5,881 nt of DNA from an uncultured Prevotella sp. (GTDB taxonomy: Bacteria; Bacteroidota; Bacteroidia; Bacteroidales; Bacteroidaceae): contig CAAGIW010000003.1 of assembly GCA_900770025.1 (NCBI GenBank), forward strand, positions 1 through 5,881. The letters run 5' to 3'. The notes beneath the pieces are model-generated. The model had not been told where the DNA came from, did no database searches, and was given only the letters and a program-made list of their open reading frames with translations. Shown in pieces: positions 1 through 5,794 of this stretch. A program made the position numbers and the translations under genes. Each line of letters opens with the position of its first letter. Positions within the stretch are counted from its first letter, which is position 1.

Positions 1-2
1 CA

Positions 3-98
3 AGCGTGCTTGAGCTATGCCATGGCGAGAAATGGTCGGATTTATTCCAAAGTATGTTTGCGCATAACAGTCTAATGGACGATTTGGGTTTAATGTAA
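3..98 (+). CDS. C-terminal fragment of an unidentified protein, cut by the window edge
   Basis: The third forward frame is open from the window edge to a TAA at 96-98, giving 31 residues that begin SVLELCHGEKWSDLF and end HNSLMDDLGLM. The composition (mixed charged, aromatic and aliphatic residues in an amphipathic pattern) looks like a real protein tail, and the stop lies 2 bp before a perfect inverted repeat that could end transcription. I do not recognise the family. The fragment is short, another forward frame is open to 75 and one reverse frame is open across the same stretch, so the call rests on appearance and on the convergent layout with the glycerate kinase gene. Confidence 0.42.
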   Translation, partial: SVLELCHGEKWSDLFQSMFAHNSLMDDLGLM

Positions 99-100
99 GT

Positions 101-169
101 TGACTATCAATGCTTGTTTTTGATTTTGAGACATACGTGCAACATCCGGTGCTAATGCATTGATAGTCA
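101..169. repeat. Perfect 13-bp inverted repeat spanning a convergent intergenic gap
   Basis: The left arm tgactatcaatgc (101-113) is exactly complementary to gcattgatagtca (157-169), with 43 bp between the arms. The repeat occupies almost the whole gap between the presumed plus-strand stop at 98 and the kinase stop at 171. It may be a bidirectional terminator or mRNA 3'-end structure, since a perfect stem without G-U pairs works on either strand. The loop is long for an intrinsic terminator and the only T-rich run is inside it. A small terminal-inverted-repeat element is an alternative. I see no promoter motif between the arms, which argues against an invertible promoter. Confidence 0.6.
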
Positions 170-170
170 T

Positions 171-1301
171 TTAAAGTCGTTTTTGAGGAGATCCAATAAA
201 AACTTCAAGCATCAACCTTCTTGCCGTGTTTCTCAGATTTTCCTTTGCCACTTCCGGCAAAAGGAGTTGCGAAAGGGGGCGCAGGTCGTTTGCATTGATG
301 CTCTGCACTCGTGAGAAATGACTGGAAAGGATGGATGAGGGGTCGTCTATCGCTCCCGACAACAGCCATGTTTCCACTCCTCTGCCCATGCAACGCCTAT
401 GCACGCCACAGGGCACCTTGCCCATCATAGTCTGCGCATCAGACCGCCCCTCACCGGTGATGACAATGTCGGCATCACATATCCGTTCATCAAATCCGGC
501 AATGTCGAGCACGATGTCTATGCCCGACCGCAACTGGGCATGGAGATAAGTAAGCAGGGCATAACCCAATCCGCCTGCCGCACCTGCTCCTGGGTGGTGG
601 GCCATGCTGGCAGAGGCTATGCCGGCTTGCTCAGCACGATGTGCAAAAGCCCTGAGCCGACGGTCGAGCAGGACTACCTGTTCGGGCGTAGCTCCCTTTT
701 GCGGAGCAAAGACATGGGCGGCCCCACGTTTACCGTAGAGAGGACTATCCACATCGCAGGCCACCACAAGCCTGCATGGGGTGTTCAGACAGTTCTTGTG
801 GCAAAGTGCCTGCAACATGCCCTCGCCGGCATCGCAGGTGGCGCTGCCCCCGATGCCCATCACCATCGTTTCGCATCCTCGGCCTATGGCATCGGCCATC
901 ATCTCGCCCACTCCGTAGGTGGTGGTGTTCATGGGATTGCGCTTGTCTTCCGGCACAAGTGCCAGTCCGCCGGCCGCAGCCATTTCCATATAGGCCGTCT
1001 TGCCATCGGGAGAAAGGGCATACGAGCAGTTGACGAGATTCATCAACGGACCATGAACGCTCAGGGTCACGTCCACGGTGGGGCGCAACCGCTTGACACA
1101 CGCCACAAGTCCCTCTCCTCCATCACTGAGCGGCAGTTCCACCACTTGTACTCGGGGGAGCACCGACCGCACGCCCTCTGCAGCCACACTACAAGCCTCC
1201 TCGGCCGACATGCAACCCTTGAAAGAGTCAAAAGCCACCACGATCTTTTCGGGTTCTCTGCCTCCACCTGCCATTGCTGTTCTCAAAGTGTCTTTAGCCA
1301 T
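171..1301 (-). CDS. Glycerate kinase (GlxK/GarK family, type 1)
   Basis: It phosphorylates D-glycerate with ATP in the cytoplasm, normally to 2-phosphoglycerate, feeding glycerate into lower glycolysis. Family motifs run in order: IVVAFDSFKG (about residues 20-29), LSDGGEG (58-64), the AAAGGLALVP segment (108-117), GIGGSATCDAGEGML (149-163), VACDVDSPLYG (180-190), VFAPQKGATPEQV (197-209), PGAGAAGGLGYALL (237-250) and VITGEGRSDAQTMMGKVP (280-297). The reading frame extends upstream to an ATG at 1385, but a strong promoter lies inside that extension at 1322-1352, so translation must begin downstream. ATG 1301 (376 aa) gives a leader of about 15 nt; ATG 1274 (367 aa) is the alternative. The stretch between GMLQAL and VACDV is only about 13 residues, shorter than I expect from proteobacterial members, possibly a Bacteroidetes trait. 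The gene is transcribed alone, divergently from the DUF362 gene. Confidence 0.95.
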   Translation of the reverse strand: MAKDTLRTAMAGGGREPEKIVVAFDSFKGCMSAEEACSVAAEGVRSVLPRVQVVELPLSDGGEGLVACVKRLRPTVDVTLSVHGPLMNLVNCSYALSPDGKTAYMEMAAAGGLALVPEDKRNPMNTTTYGVGEMMADAIGRGCETMVMGIGGSATCDAGEGMLQALCHKNCLNTPCRLVVACDVDSPLYGKRGAAHVFAPQKGATPEQVVLLDRRLRAFAHRAEQAGIASASMAHHPGAGAAGGLGYALLTYLHAQLRSGIDIVLDIAGFDERICDADIVITGEGRSDAQTMMGKVPCGVHRRCMGRGVETWLLSGAIDDPSSILSSHFSRVQSINANDLRPLSQLLLPEVAKENLRNTARRLMLEVFIGSPQKRL

Positions 1302-1321
1302 CCTGTATCTGGTTCTCACCG

Positions 1322-1352
1322 CAAAATTACACATAGTCATCCACATGTCAAA
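1322..1352 (-). promoter_or_regulatory. Bacteroidetes-type sigma-ABfr promoter for the glycerate kinase gene
   Basis: On the minus strand, TTTG (1352-1349) is followed by a 19-bp spacer and TAATTTTG (1329-1322). This matches the known Bacteroidetes primary-sigma consensus of a -33 TTTG and a -7 TAnnTTTG with full agreement in both boxes and normal spacing. The transcript would begin near 1316, about 15 nt before ATG 1301. The promoter overlaps the apparent N-terminal extension of the kinase frame and so rules out the ATG at 1385. Confidence 0.8.
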
Positions 1353-1459
1353 GCCAAAACGCACTTTTGTGGACTTCCCCTGCATGAGAACAGAACGGTT
1401 ATCCCACCTGTCTTTTCACCTTTCTCATGGGAAAGCATCCGTATTCCGAATTTTTTCCG

Positions 1460-1467
1460 TACATTTG
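1460..1467 (+). promoter_or_regulatory. Candidate -7 box for the DUF362 gene
   Basis: TACATTTG fits the Bacteroidetes -7 consensus TAnnTTTG exactly and lies in the divergent region on the correct strand. No TTTG is found 19-21 bp upstream, so the -33 element is missing or degenerate. If used, the start near 1472 would give a leader of about 93 nt containing a small hairpin (gcaggt 1496-1501 with acctgc 1513-1518). Confidence 0.4.
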
Positions 1468-1564
1468 TCCCCACAGACTGCGTGCACACCGTGATGCAGG
1501 TGAAGTTCAGAAACCTGCGGGGAAGCACCATTTCCGTTTCACATCAATATCCAAGAAAAAGAAC

Positions 1565-2527
1565 ATGAAGAGAAGAGCATTGACCATGGCCGTGTGCCTG
1601 ATGGCTGCATGGGTCACGATGTGGGCACAGCCAAAGGTGTTTGTGACCCGCGAGATTTCCCCAGAGTCGTTAATAAGGATATACAAGGCACTGGGGGTGA
1701 AGGCCGAAGGAAGGGTGGCCGTGAAGATTTCCACAGGCGAGGGAGCGAATCCCAACTACCTGAAGCCAGAGCTGATAGGGCCATTGGTGAACGAGGTGAG
1801 GGGCACCTTGGTGGAATGCAGAACGGCATACCGCGGCGACAGGATGGAGGCAAAAGACCACTGGAGGGTGATTCACGACCACGGCTTTGACCAGATTGCG
1901 CCGGTGGATCTGATGGACGAGTATGACGACATACGCATACCCGTGAGAGACAAGACACACCTGAAATATAACATCGTGGGCGGACATTTGGCTCACTACG
2001 ACTTCCTGATAGCACTGAACCACTTCAAAGGGCATCCCATGGGCGGATATGGCGGAGCACTGAAGAACCTGAGCATCGGCTGCGCCAGCAGAAACGGCAA
2101 GGCATACATCCACTCTGCAGGCAAGGTGCAGACACCAGAAAACCTGTGGACAAGAGAGAACATAGGCGATCAGGATGCCTTCCTTGAATCAATGGCAGCC
2201 GCCGCACAGAGCGTGGTGGACTACTTCAAGGCCGAGCGGGGCATCATCTATATCTCTGTGATGAACAATATGTCGGTGGATTGCGACTGCGTGGCGCATC
2301 CCGCCCCCGTGAAACTGGCCGACTACGGCATTCTGGCATCCACCGATCCAGTGGCTCTCGACCAGGCCTGCGTGGACATCATCAACCAACAGAAAGTAAC
2401 TGCCGAAAGCGATCCCACCGACATGCTGAAGCGCATCGACCAGCAACACGGCACGCACACCATAGACTGGGCAGAGAAAATAGGTTTGGGCAGCAAGAAA
2501 TACAAACTGGTGAGCATCGACAAGTGA
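1565..2527 (+). CDS. Exported DUF362 domain protein
   Basis: The 320-residue product starts with a signal peptide: MKRR, a hydrophobic core at residues 5-19 (ALTMAVCLMAAWVTM), then WAQ, with likely cleavage after Ala21. There is no usable lipobox, so it should be periplasmic and soluble. The mature part matches the DUF362 family: VKISTGEG (53-60), LNHFKGHPMGGYGGALKN (151-168) followed by LSIGCASRNGK, and near the C-terminus DCDC (239-242) with ADYGILASTDPVALDQACVD (252-271). Some DUF362 proteins carry an extra ferredoxin module with CxxCxxC repeats; none is present here. The four Cys of the mature protein that stand out are 85, 173, 240 and 242, with 269 nearby; metal or cluster binding is only a guess. 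ATG 1565 is chosen over the in-frame ATG at 1427 because the upstream 46 residues are basic and not protein-like, and the signal peptide begins exactly there. The leader before it is A-rich (aagaaaaagaac) with no Shine-Dalgarno. Its biochemical role is unknown. Confidence 0.9.
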   Translation: MKRRALTMAVCLMAAWVTMWAQPKVFVTREISPESLIRIYKALGVKAEGRVAVKISTGEGANPNYLKPELIGPLVNEVRGTLVECRTAYRGDRMEAKDHWRVIHDHGFDQIAPVDLMDEYDDIRIPVRDKTHLKYNIVGGHLAHYDFLIALNHFKGHPMGGYGGALKNLSIGCASRNGKAYIHSAGKVQTPENLWTRENIGDQDAFLESMAAAAQSVVDYFKAERGIIYISVMNNMSVDCDCVAHPAPVKLADYGILASTDPVALDQACVDIINQQKVTAESDPTDMLKRIDQQHGTHTIDWAEKIGLGSKKYKLVSIDK

Positions 2528-2542
2528 ACCGCGCAGCCCACA

Positions 2543-2560
2543 CTTAAACGACCGTTTAAG
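2543..2560. promoter_or_regulatory. 18-bp palindrome upstream of the restriction-modification operon
   Basis: The arms cttaaacg (2543-2550) and cgtttaag (2553-2560) are perfect reverse complements around a 2-bp centre. The site is 46 bp before the methyltransferase start and 16 bp after the DUF362 stop. The A/T-rich arms, the tiny loop and the lack of a following T-run make it a poor intrinsic terminator, whereas a dyad of this size is typical of a dimeric regulator's operator. No regulator gene is visible in the window, so the operator role is inferred. Confidence 0.5.
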
Positions 2561-2566
2561 AGGTAG

Positions 2567-2574
2567 TAGATTTC
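2567..2574 (+). promoter_or_regulatory. Weak candidate -7 box for the restriction-modification operon
   Basis: TAGATTTC agrees with TAnnTTTG at all fixed positions except the last. Its -33 region would fall on the left arm of the 2543-2560 palindrome and shows only TTAA, so the promoter would be weak or activator-dependent. An alternative is TAACTTTA at 2590-2597, also one mismatch, which would make the message nearly leaderless. I cannot decide between them. Confidence 0.22.
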
Positions 2575-2605
2575 AACAACCAAGATTCTTAACTTTAGAA
2601 ACGAC

Positions 2606-4480
2606 ATGTCGCAGAAAAAAGAATTCATAGCGAGCCGCAAGGCGGTTACATATCTTGACTTGTTCGCTGGAGCAGGAGGCTTCAGCGAAGGATTCATGCA
2701 AGCATATACGGCAGACAAATACTATGACTTCCAGCTGGCAAGTGACATCAATGAGAATTGCGAACTGACGCATCGGGTGCGTTACAACAAGATGCTTGGT
2801 TTGGACACGAAGTTTATGTGTCAGGACATCATGGAGGACTCTTTCTTGCCAAATCTGCTGAAACAACTTGGTGGGCAGGAGATTGATGTCATTACAGGAG
2901 GCCCCAGTTGCCAGTCATTCAGCCTTGCAGGTCGTAGGAAGAGACTTGACAAGCGTGACGATTTGTTTTTCCATTACCTCAAAGTGATAAAGGCTCTTCG
3001 CCCCAAATATTTTGTGATGGAAAACGTGAAAGGCATTCTGACAAAAGATAAAGGTCGCATCAAGGAACGTATCATTAGGGAAATACGTTCTATCGTCGAT
3101 GACATGAAAATGTCTCAACTGTTCGTCTTCCTCGACAATACATTGAAGCCAATTCTGCCTACTGCAATATATGAGTCAATATATCTACGTCTGAACATGG
3201 AAGCAACAGATGAATGTCTGGATAAAACTTGGGAACTCTACTTTAACAACTTAGACCAACAACTTAGGGATGTGACCAAGAACCTTCCATATAATATCAG
3301 CAAGAGTGACGAATCTGTGAACACTGTTCGTCATGGTCTGATTTTGTTGAAGATGAGACATCATCGAGAAACCATCCGTAAACAAGTCATTCAACTTAAA
3401 ACTACGGCACACATAGACAATGATGTCTTTGTTGACGACTATAATGCGGTTGTCGAAACAATTTCAGACGAGCAGATTCTTGAAAGGACTTTGGAAGCGG
3501 TTGAGAAAATCGCAAAGATGGGAAATTGCAAGCAAGAATCTGAAAATCTGAAAATATCACTTGAGATACTTGTTGCCACGTTTGATGAGTGCATAGAGTT
3601 TATCCGAGAAAAGTTCAAGGAGCATAAGAACACCTTGAAGAACTTTGAGGCGATAATGAAAGAAGTGCGTCTTTACGACATTCAAGCCCCTATCGTTGTA
3701 TCGTCGGCAAACTATGGTGTACCCCAAAATCGCGAGAGGGTATTGTTCATCGGTTGCCGCAATGACCAAGAACTGATTACAGAAATACCCCATACTGTCA
3801 GTGAAGAAGAGAAAGTCAAGGTTTACGAAGCTCTATGGGATATGGACATGGTTGGTAATGGAGATACAGCCAAGAAATACAAGGTACCACACACAATCGC
3901 GAAATACGAGCCGATGAAGCTTCGACGTGCTTTGCAGGGTAAGCCAGACGAAAGTGGTCTGCTGTTTTCTGAATGGTCTCGCATTGGCAGACTTGCCCAT
4001 CGATTTACATTTGATAAATCGCCTTTCTATGTGGCGAATATGGCAGAACTGGATGATGAGAAGAAGTATCAGCACATGGAACTTTTCAACCATCAGACAA
4101 GTTTACAAAATGACACTGTCAAAGAACGATTGGAGATAATTGTCAAGCATGGTGATTATGAAGCAGCAAAGCCCGAACTGAAAGAAAAAGGTTTGGAATC
4201 TCAAAAGCGGAACTATACCGTTTTGAACCCTCTGGGACAAAGTCCTACGGTATGCACGATGCCAGACGATTTCATTCATTATTCGGCATGTCGTCCGACA
4301 ACAGTTCGAGAGATGGCGCGTCTCCAAAGTTTTGACGATTCCTTCGTATTTCAGGGAAAACGTCAGACAGGTGGCAACAACCGCCAGAAGGAAATACCTC
4401 AATATACACTTGTAGGCAATGCCGTACCACCTTTGATGGCTAGAGCCATTGCCAACACGATTTTGGAACACATAAAGTAA
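2606..4480 (+). CDS. DNA (cytosine-5) methyltransferase of a type II restriction-modification system
   Basis: It transfers a methyl group from S-adenosylmethionine to carbon 5 of a cytosine in the target site, protecting it from the endonuclease encoded next. C5-methyltransferase motifs run in order over 624 residues: motif I LDLFAGAGGFSEGF (17-30, SAM binding), acidic Asp47 in ASDINEN, motif IV GGPSCQSFS (98-106) with catalytic Cys102, motif VI MENV (138-141), motif VIII YGVPQNRERVLFIG (370-383), motif IX RPTTVREMARLQSFDD (563-578) and motif X QYTLVGNAVPPLMARAIA (599-616). The region 385-560 holds the target-recognition domain. Motif IV has Ser where Pro is commonest. About 190 extra residues (roughly 163-355), charged and predicted helical by eye, separate motif VII from motif VIII; the family normally has a few tens there. 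Only 15 residues precede motif I, so there is no helix-turn-helix extension for self-regulation. The start has no Shine-Dalgarno. All motifs are intact, so it is probably active. Confidence 0.96.
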   Translation: MSQKKEFIASRKAVTYLDLFAGAGGFSEGFMQAYTADKYYDFQLASDINENCELTHRVRYNKMLGLDTKFMCQDIMEDSFLPNLLKQLGGQEIDVITGGPSCQSFSLAGRRKRLDKRDDLFFHYLKVIKALRPKYFVMENVKGILTKDKGRIKERIIREIRSIVDDMKMSQLFVFLDNTLKPILPTAIYESIYLRLNMEATDECLDKTWELYFNNLDQQLRDVTKNLPYNISKSDESVNTVRHGLILLKMRHHRETIRKQVIQLKTTAHIDNDVFVDDYNAVVETISDEQILERTLEAVEKIAKMGNCKQESENLKISLEILVATFDECIEFIREKFKEHKNTLKNFEAIMKEVRLYDIQAPIVVSSANYGVPQNRERVLFIGCRNDQELITEIPHTVSEEEKVKVYEALWDMDMVGNGDTAKKYKVPHTIAKYEPMKLRRALQGKPDESGLLFSEWSRIGRLAHRFTFDKSPFYVANMAELDDEKKYQHMELFNHQTSLQNDTVKERLEIIVKHGDYEAAKPELKEKGLESQKRNYTVLNPLGQSPTVCTMPDDFIHYSACRPTTVREMARLQSFDDSFVFQGKRQTGGNNRQKEIPQYTLVGNAVPPLMARAIANTILEHIK

Positions 4481-4484
4481 GGAG
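4481..4484 (+). promoter_or_regulatory. Shine-Dalgarno of the endonuclease gene
   Basis: GGAG directly follows the methyltransferase TAA and lies 6 bp before ATG 4491. It is the only clear Shine-Dalgarno seen at a start in this window. It argues for ATG 4491 over the TTG at 4485, which would touch the GGAG with no spacer, and over ATG 4500, which is 15 bp away. Confidence 0.65.
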
Positions 4485-4490
4485 TTGACT

Positions 4491-5669
4491 ATGGTTAATA
4501 TGCGTCCGTTCACTGCCTTTGAGCAGAAAAACTTAAAATTTCTCGTCAATCACAACGTGAAGTTCACTCAGGTTGAGATTACACCGACAGGTCTGGAAAA
4601 AGGGATTCTTGATGCCACAGTTCCCATGCGCGCCTACTTCATTGAAGAGGGCGTTCACAACTATGAGGAGCAACTTCAAGGTCAGGAACACAAGGTGATG
4701 CGCAACGCTGTTATCCTTACCGAAACCAGCCAGCAACAGACACAGGCATCGTTCTATCGTCCGACAACAAAGAAGGGCGACCCTCGTATGTGGATTTACA
4801 AACTTGGCTCATACACCGAGGGCAACGACATACATGCGCTATTCTACTTTGAAAACAAGCTTTATTCTATCAATATCACCCACATCGACATTGCAGCTTG
4901 CTATAATTCTCCTATAATCACTCCCATCAAGGAGGTTTTGATGGAGATTTACCAGCGTGGCAATTCGGTATCTGAAGAACTGCTTGGCAAGTTCCGTTCT
5001 GTAAGTGGGCAGTGGTTTGAGTCTGAAGTGATGGCAGATACAGGCATCGGCAGAACGATTGAGACGTTTCTGGGTATCAGTATGAACAGCGAAAAGACAC
5101 CAGACTATAAGGGCATTGAGTTGAAAAGCCATCGTGAAAAGCGATCATCAACGAAGAATGTTCTTTTCACGCAAACACCTGATTGGGACATCAGCACATT
5201 GAAGTCTGGACGAGAGATTGTAGCCAAGTACGGTTATTTGACGGATGAGGGCAAAAGAACGTACCAGAACACGGTGCAGTGCGCCCCACCTAACAGTCAA
5301 GACCTGTTCTTGAATGTGAACCAACTAAAAGCATTGTTGGAACTACAAGCGCAAAAGTCGAGAGTGGAAGACATTGCTGCGTGGCGTTTGCTCAAACTAC
5401 ATCAGAGATTATCAACCAAGCACCATGAAACATTCTGGATAGAAGTAGAAAATGCTATCCACGACAACAAGGAATACTTCTGTTACAAGCGGATAGAGCA
5501 CACCCGAAACCCAAACGTAGGGCAATTTGATGTGCTACTGGAGCAGAATCTGATAACGGTTGACCTGCTTTTATGTCGCCCCAGCGGCAAAGGGGACACG
5601 TATTCCTTCAAGATAAAGAAGAAAGGGATGCCTCTGCTTTTCCCTGAAAGTGTCATTTACAATATTTGA
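4491..5669 (+). CDS. MvaI/BcnI-family type II restriction endonuclease
   Basis: It is expected to cut unmethylated target DNA as the partner of the preceding methyltransferase. From ATG 4491 the protein has 392 residues. The C-terminal part (about 170-390) is nuclease-like: TGIGRTIETFLGI (about 184-196) leads into TPDYKGIELKS, whose Asp205, Glu210 and Lys212 reproduce the D-x4-E-x-K active site known from MvaI (Asp50, Glu55, Lys57). The following LFTQTPDW (225-232) is also typical of the family. MvaI itself is about 246 residues, so about 170 N-terminal residues are extra. They include PTGLEKGILDATVPMRAYF and YRPTTKKGDPRMWIYKLGSY, with the look of a separate mixed alpha/beta domain that I infer may help DNA recognition. 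The gene follows the methyltransferase by 10 bp, implying co-transcription and probably translational coupling. No frameshift or lost catalytic residue is seen. MvaI cuts CCWGG and BcnI CCSGG; the target here cannot be read from sequence. Confidence 0.9.
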   Translation: MVNMRPFTAFEQKNLKFLVNHNVKFTQVEITPTGLEKGILDATVPMRAYFIEEGVHNYEEQLQGQEHKVMRNAVILTETSQQQTQASFYRPTTKKGDPRMWIYKLGSYTEGNDIHALFYFENKLYSINITHIDIAACYNSPIITPIKEVLMEIYQRGNSVSEELLGKFRSVSGQWFESEVMADTGIGRTIETFLGISMNSEKTPDYKGIELKSHREKRSSTKNVLFTQTPDWDISTLKSGREIVAKYGYLTDEGKRTYQNTVQCAPPNSQDLFLNVNQLKALLELQAQKSRVEDIAAWRLLKLHQRLSTKHHETFWIEVENAIHDNKEYFCYKRIEHTRNPNVGQFDVLLEQNLITVDLLLCRPSGKGDTYSFKIKKKGMPLLFPESVIYNI

Positions 5670-5688
5670 AATAACAGCCCCCCAAAAA

Positions 5689-5718
5689 CTGCGTATCGTT
5701 TTGTAAAATGATATGCAG
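5689..5718 (+). terminator. Stem-loop terminator of the restriction-modification operon
   Basis: ctgcgtatcgtttt (5689-5702) pairs with aaaatgatatgcag (5705-5718) over 14 positions with a 2-nt gap, so the effective loop is about 4 nt. Two of the pairs are G-U in the plus-strand RNA and would be A-C mismatches in the minus-strand RNA, so the hairpin is built for the operon's strand. It begins 19 bp after the endonuclease stop. No T-run follows, so it may act as an mRNA 3' end or processing structure and not a classical intrinsic terminator. Confidence 0.6.
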
Positions 5719-5754
5719 GGATCACCATTGCCAAAAGCAAATTTACTGCATGAG

Positions 5755-5794
5755 GCTAATACCGAACTCACGTAAAGCCCAAATCGGCATTAGC
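5755..5794 (-). terminator. Candidate stem-loop for a minus-strand gene entering from the right
   Basis: gctaataccga (5755-5765) and tcggcattagc (5784-5794) pair at 10 of 11 positions around an 18-nt loop. The odd position is A-C on the plus strand but U-G on the minus strand, so minus-strand RNA folds better. One reverse frame from the window edge stops at 5796, just before the hairpin, which fits a convergent gene whose body lies outside the window. No T-run follows on the minus strand. Confidence 0.35.

Noticed and set aside
113..156. Invertible promoter (phase switch) between the 13-bp repeats
   Set aside because: The enclosed 43 bp contain no TTTG/TAnnTTTG pair on either strand, both flanking ends are gene 3' ends, and no recombinase gene is nearby.
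1496..1518. Riboswitch or attenuator in the DUF362 leader
   Set aside because: Only a single 6-bp stem (gcaggt/acctgc) with an 11-nt loop is visible, with no known aptamer pattern and no T-run.
1427..1564. N-terminal extension of the DUF362 frame from ATG 1427
   Set aside because: The 46 added residues are basic and low in protein character, and would bury a normal signal peptide that begins at ATG 1565. A candidate -7 box also lies inside the extension.
399..1568. Long plus-strand open frame of 389 codons opposite the glycerate kinase gene
   Set aside because: It is antisense to a gene with every family motif in place. Its product is rich in His, Arg, Ser and Cys with no domain pattern, as expected from a mirror frame of GC-rich coding DNA.
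2598..2605. Controller (C) protein gene between DUF362 and the methyltransferase
   Set aside because: The 78-bp gap holds no open frame able to encode a helix-turn-helix protein.
4485..4490. TTG start for the endonuclease
   Set aside because: It abuts the GGAG with no spacer, while ATG 4491 has a 6-bp spacer and adds no loss of family sequence.
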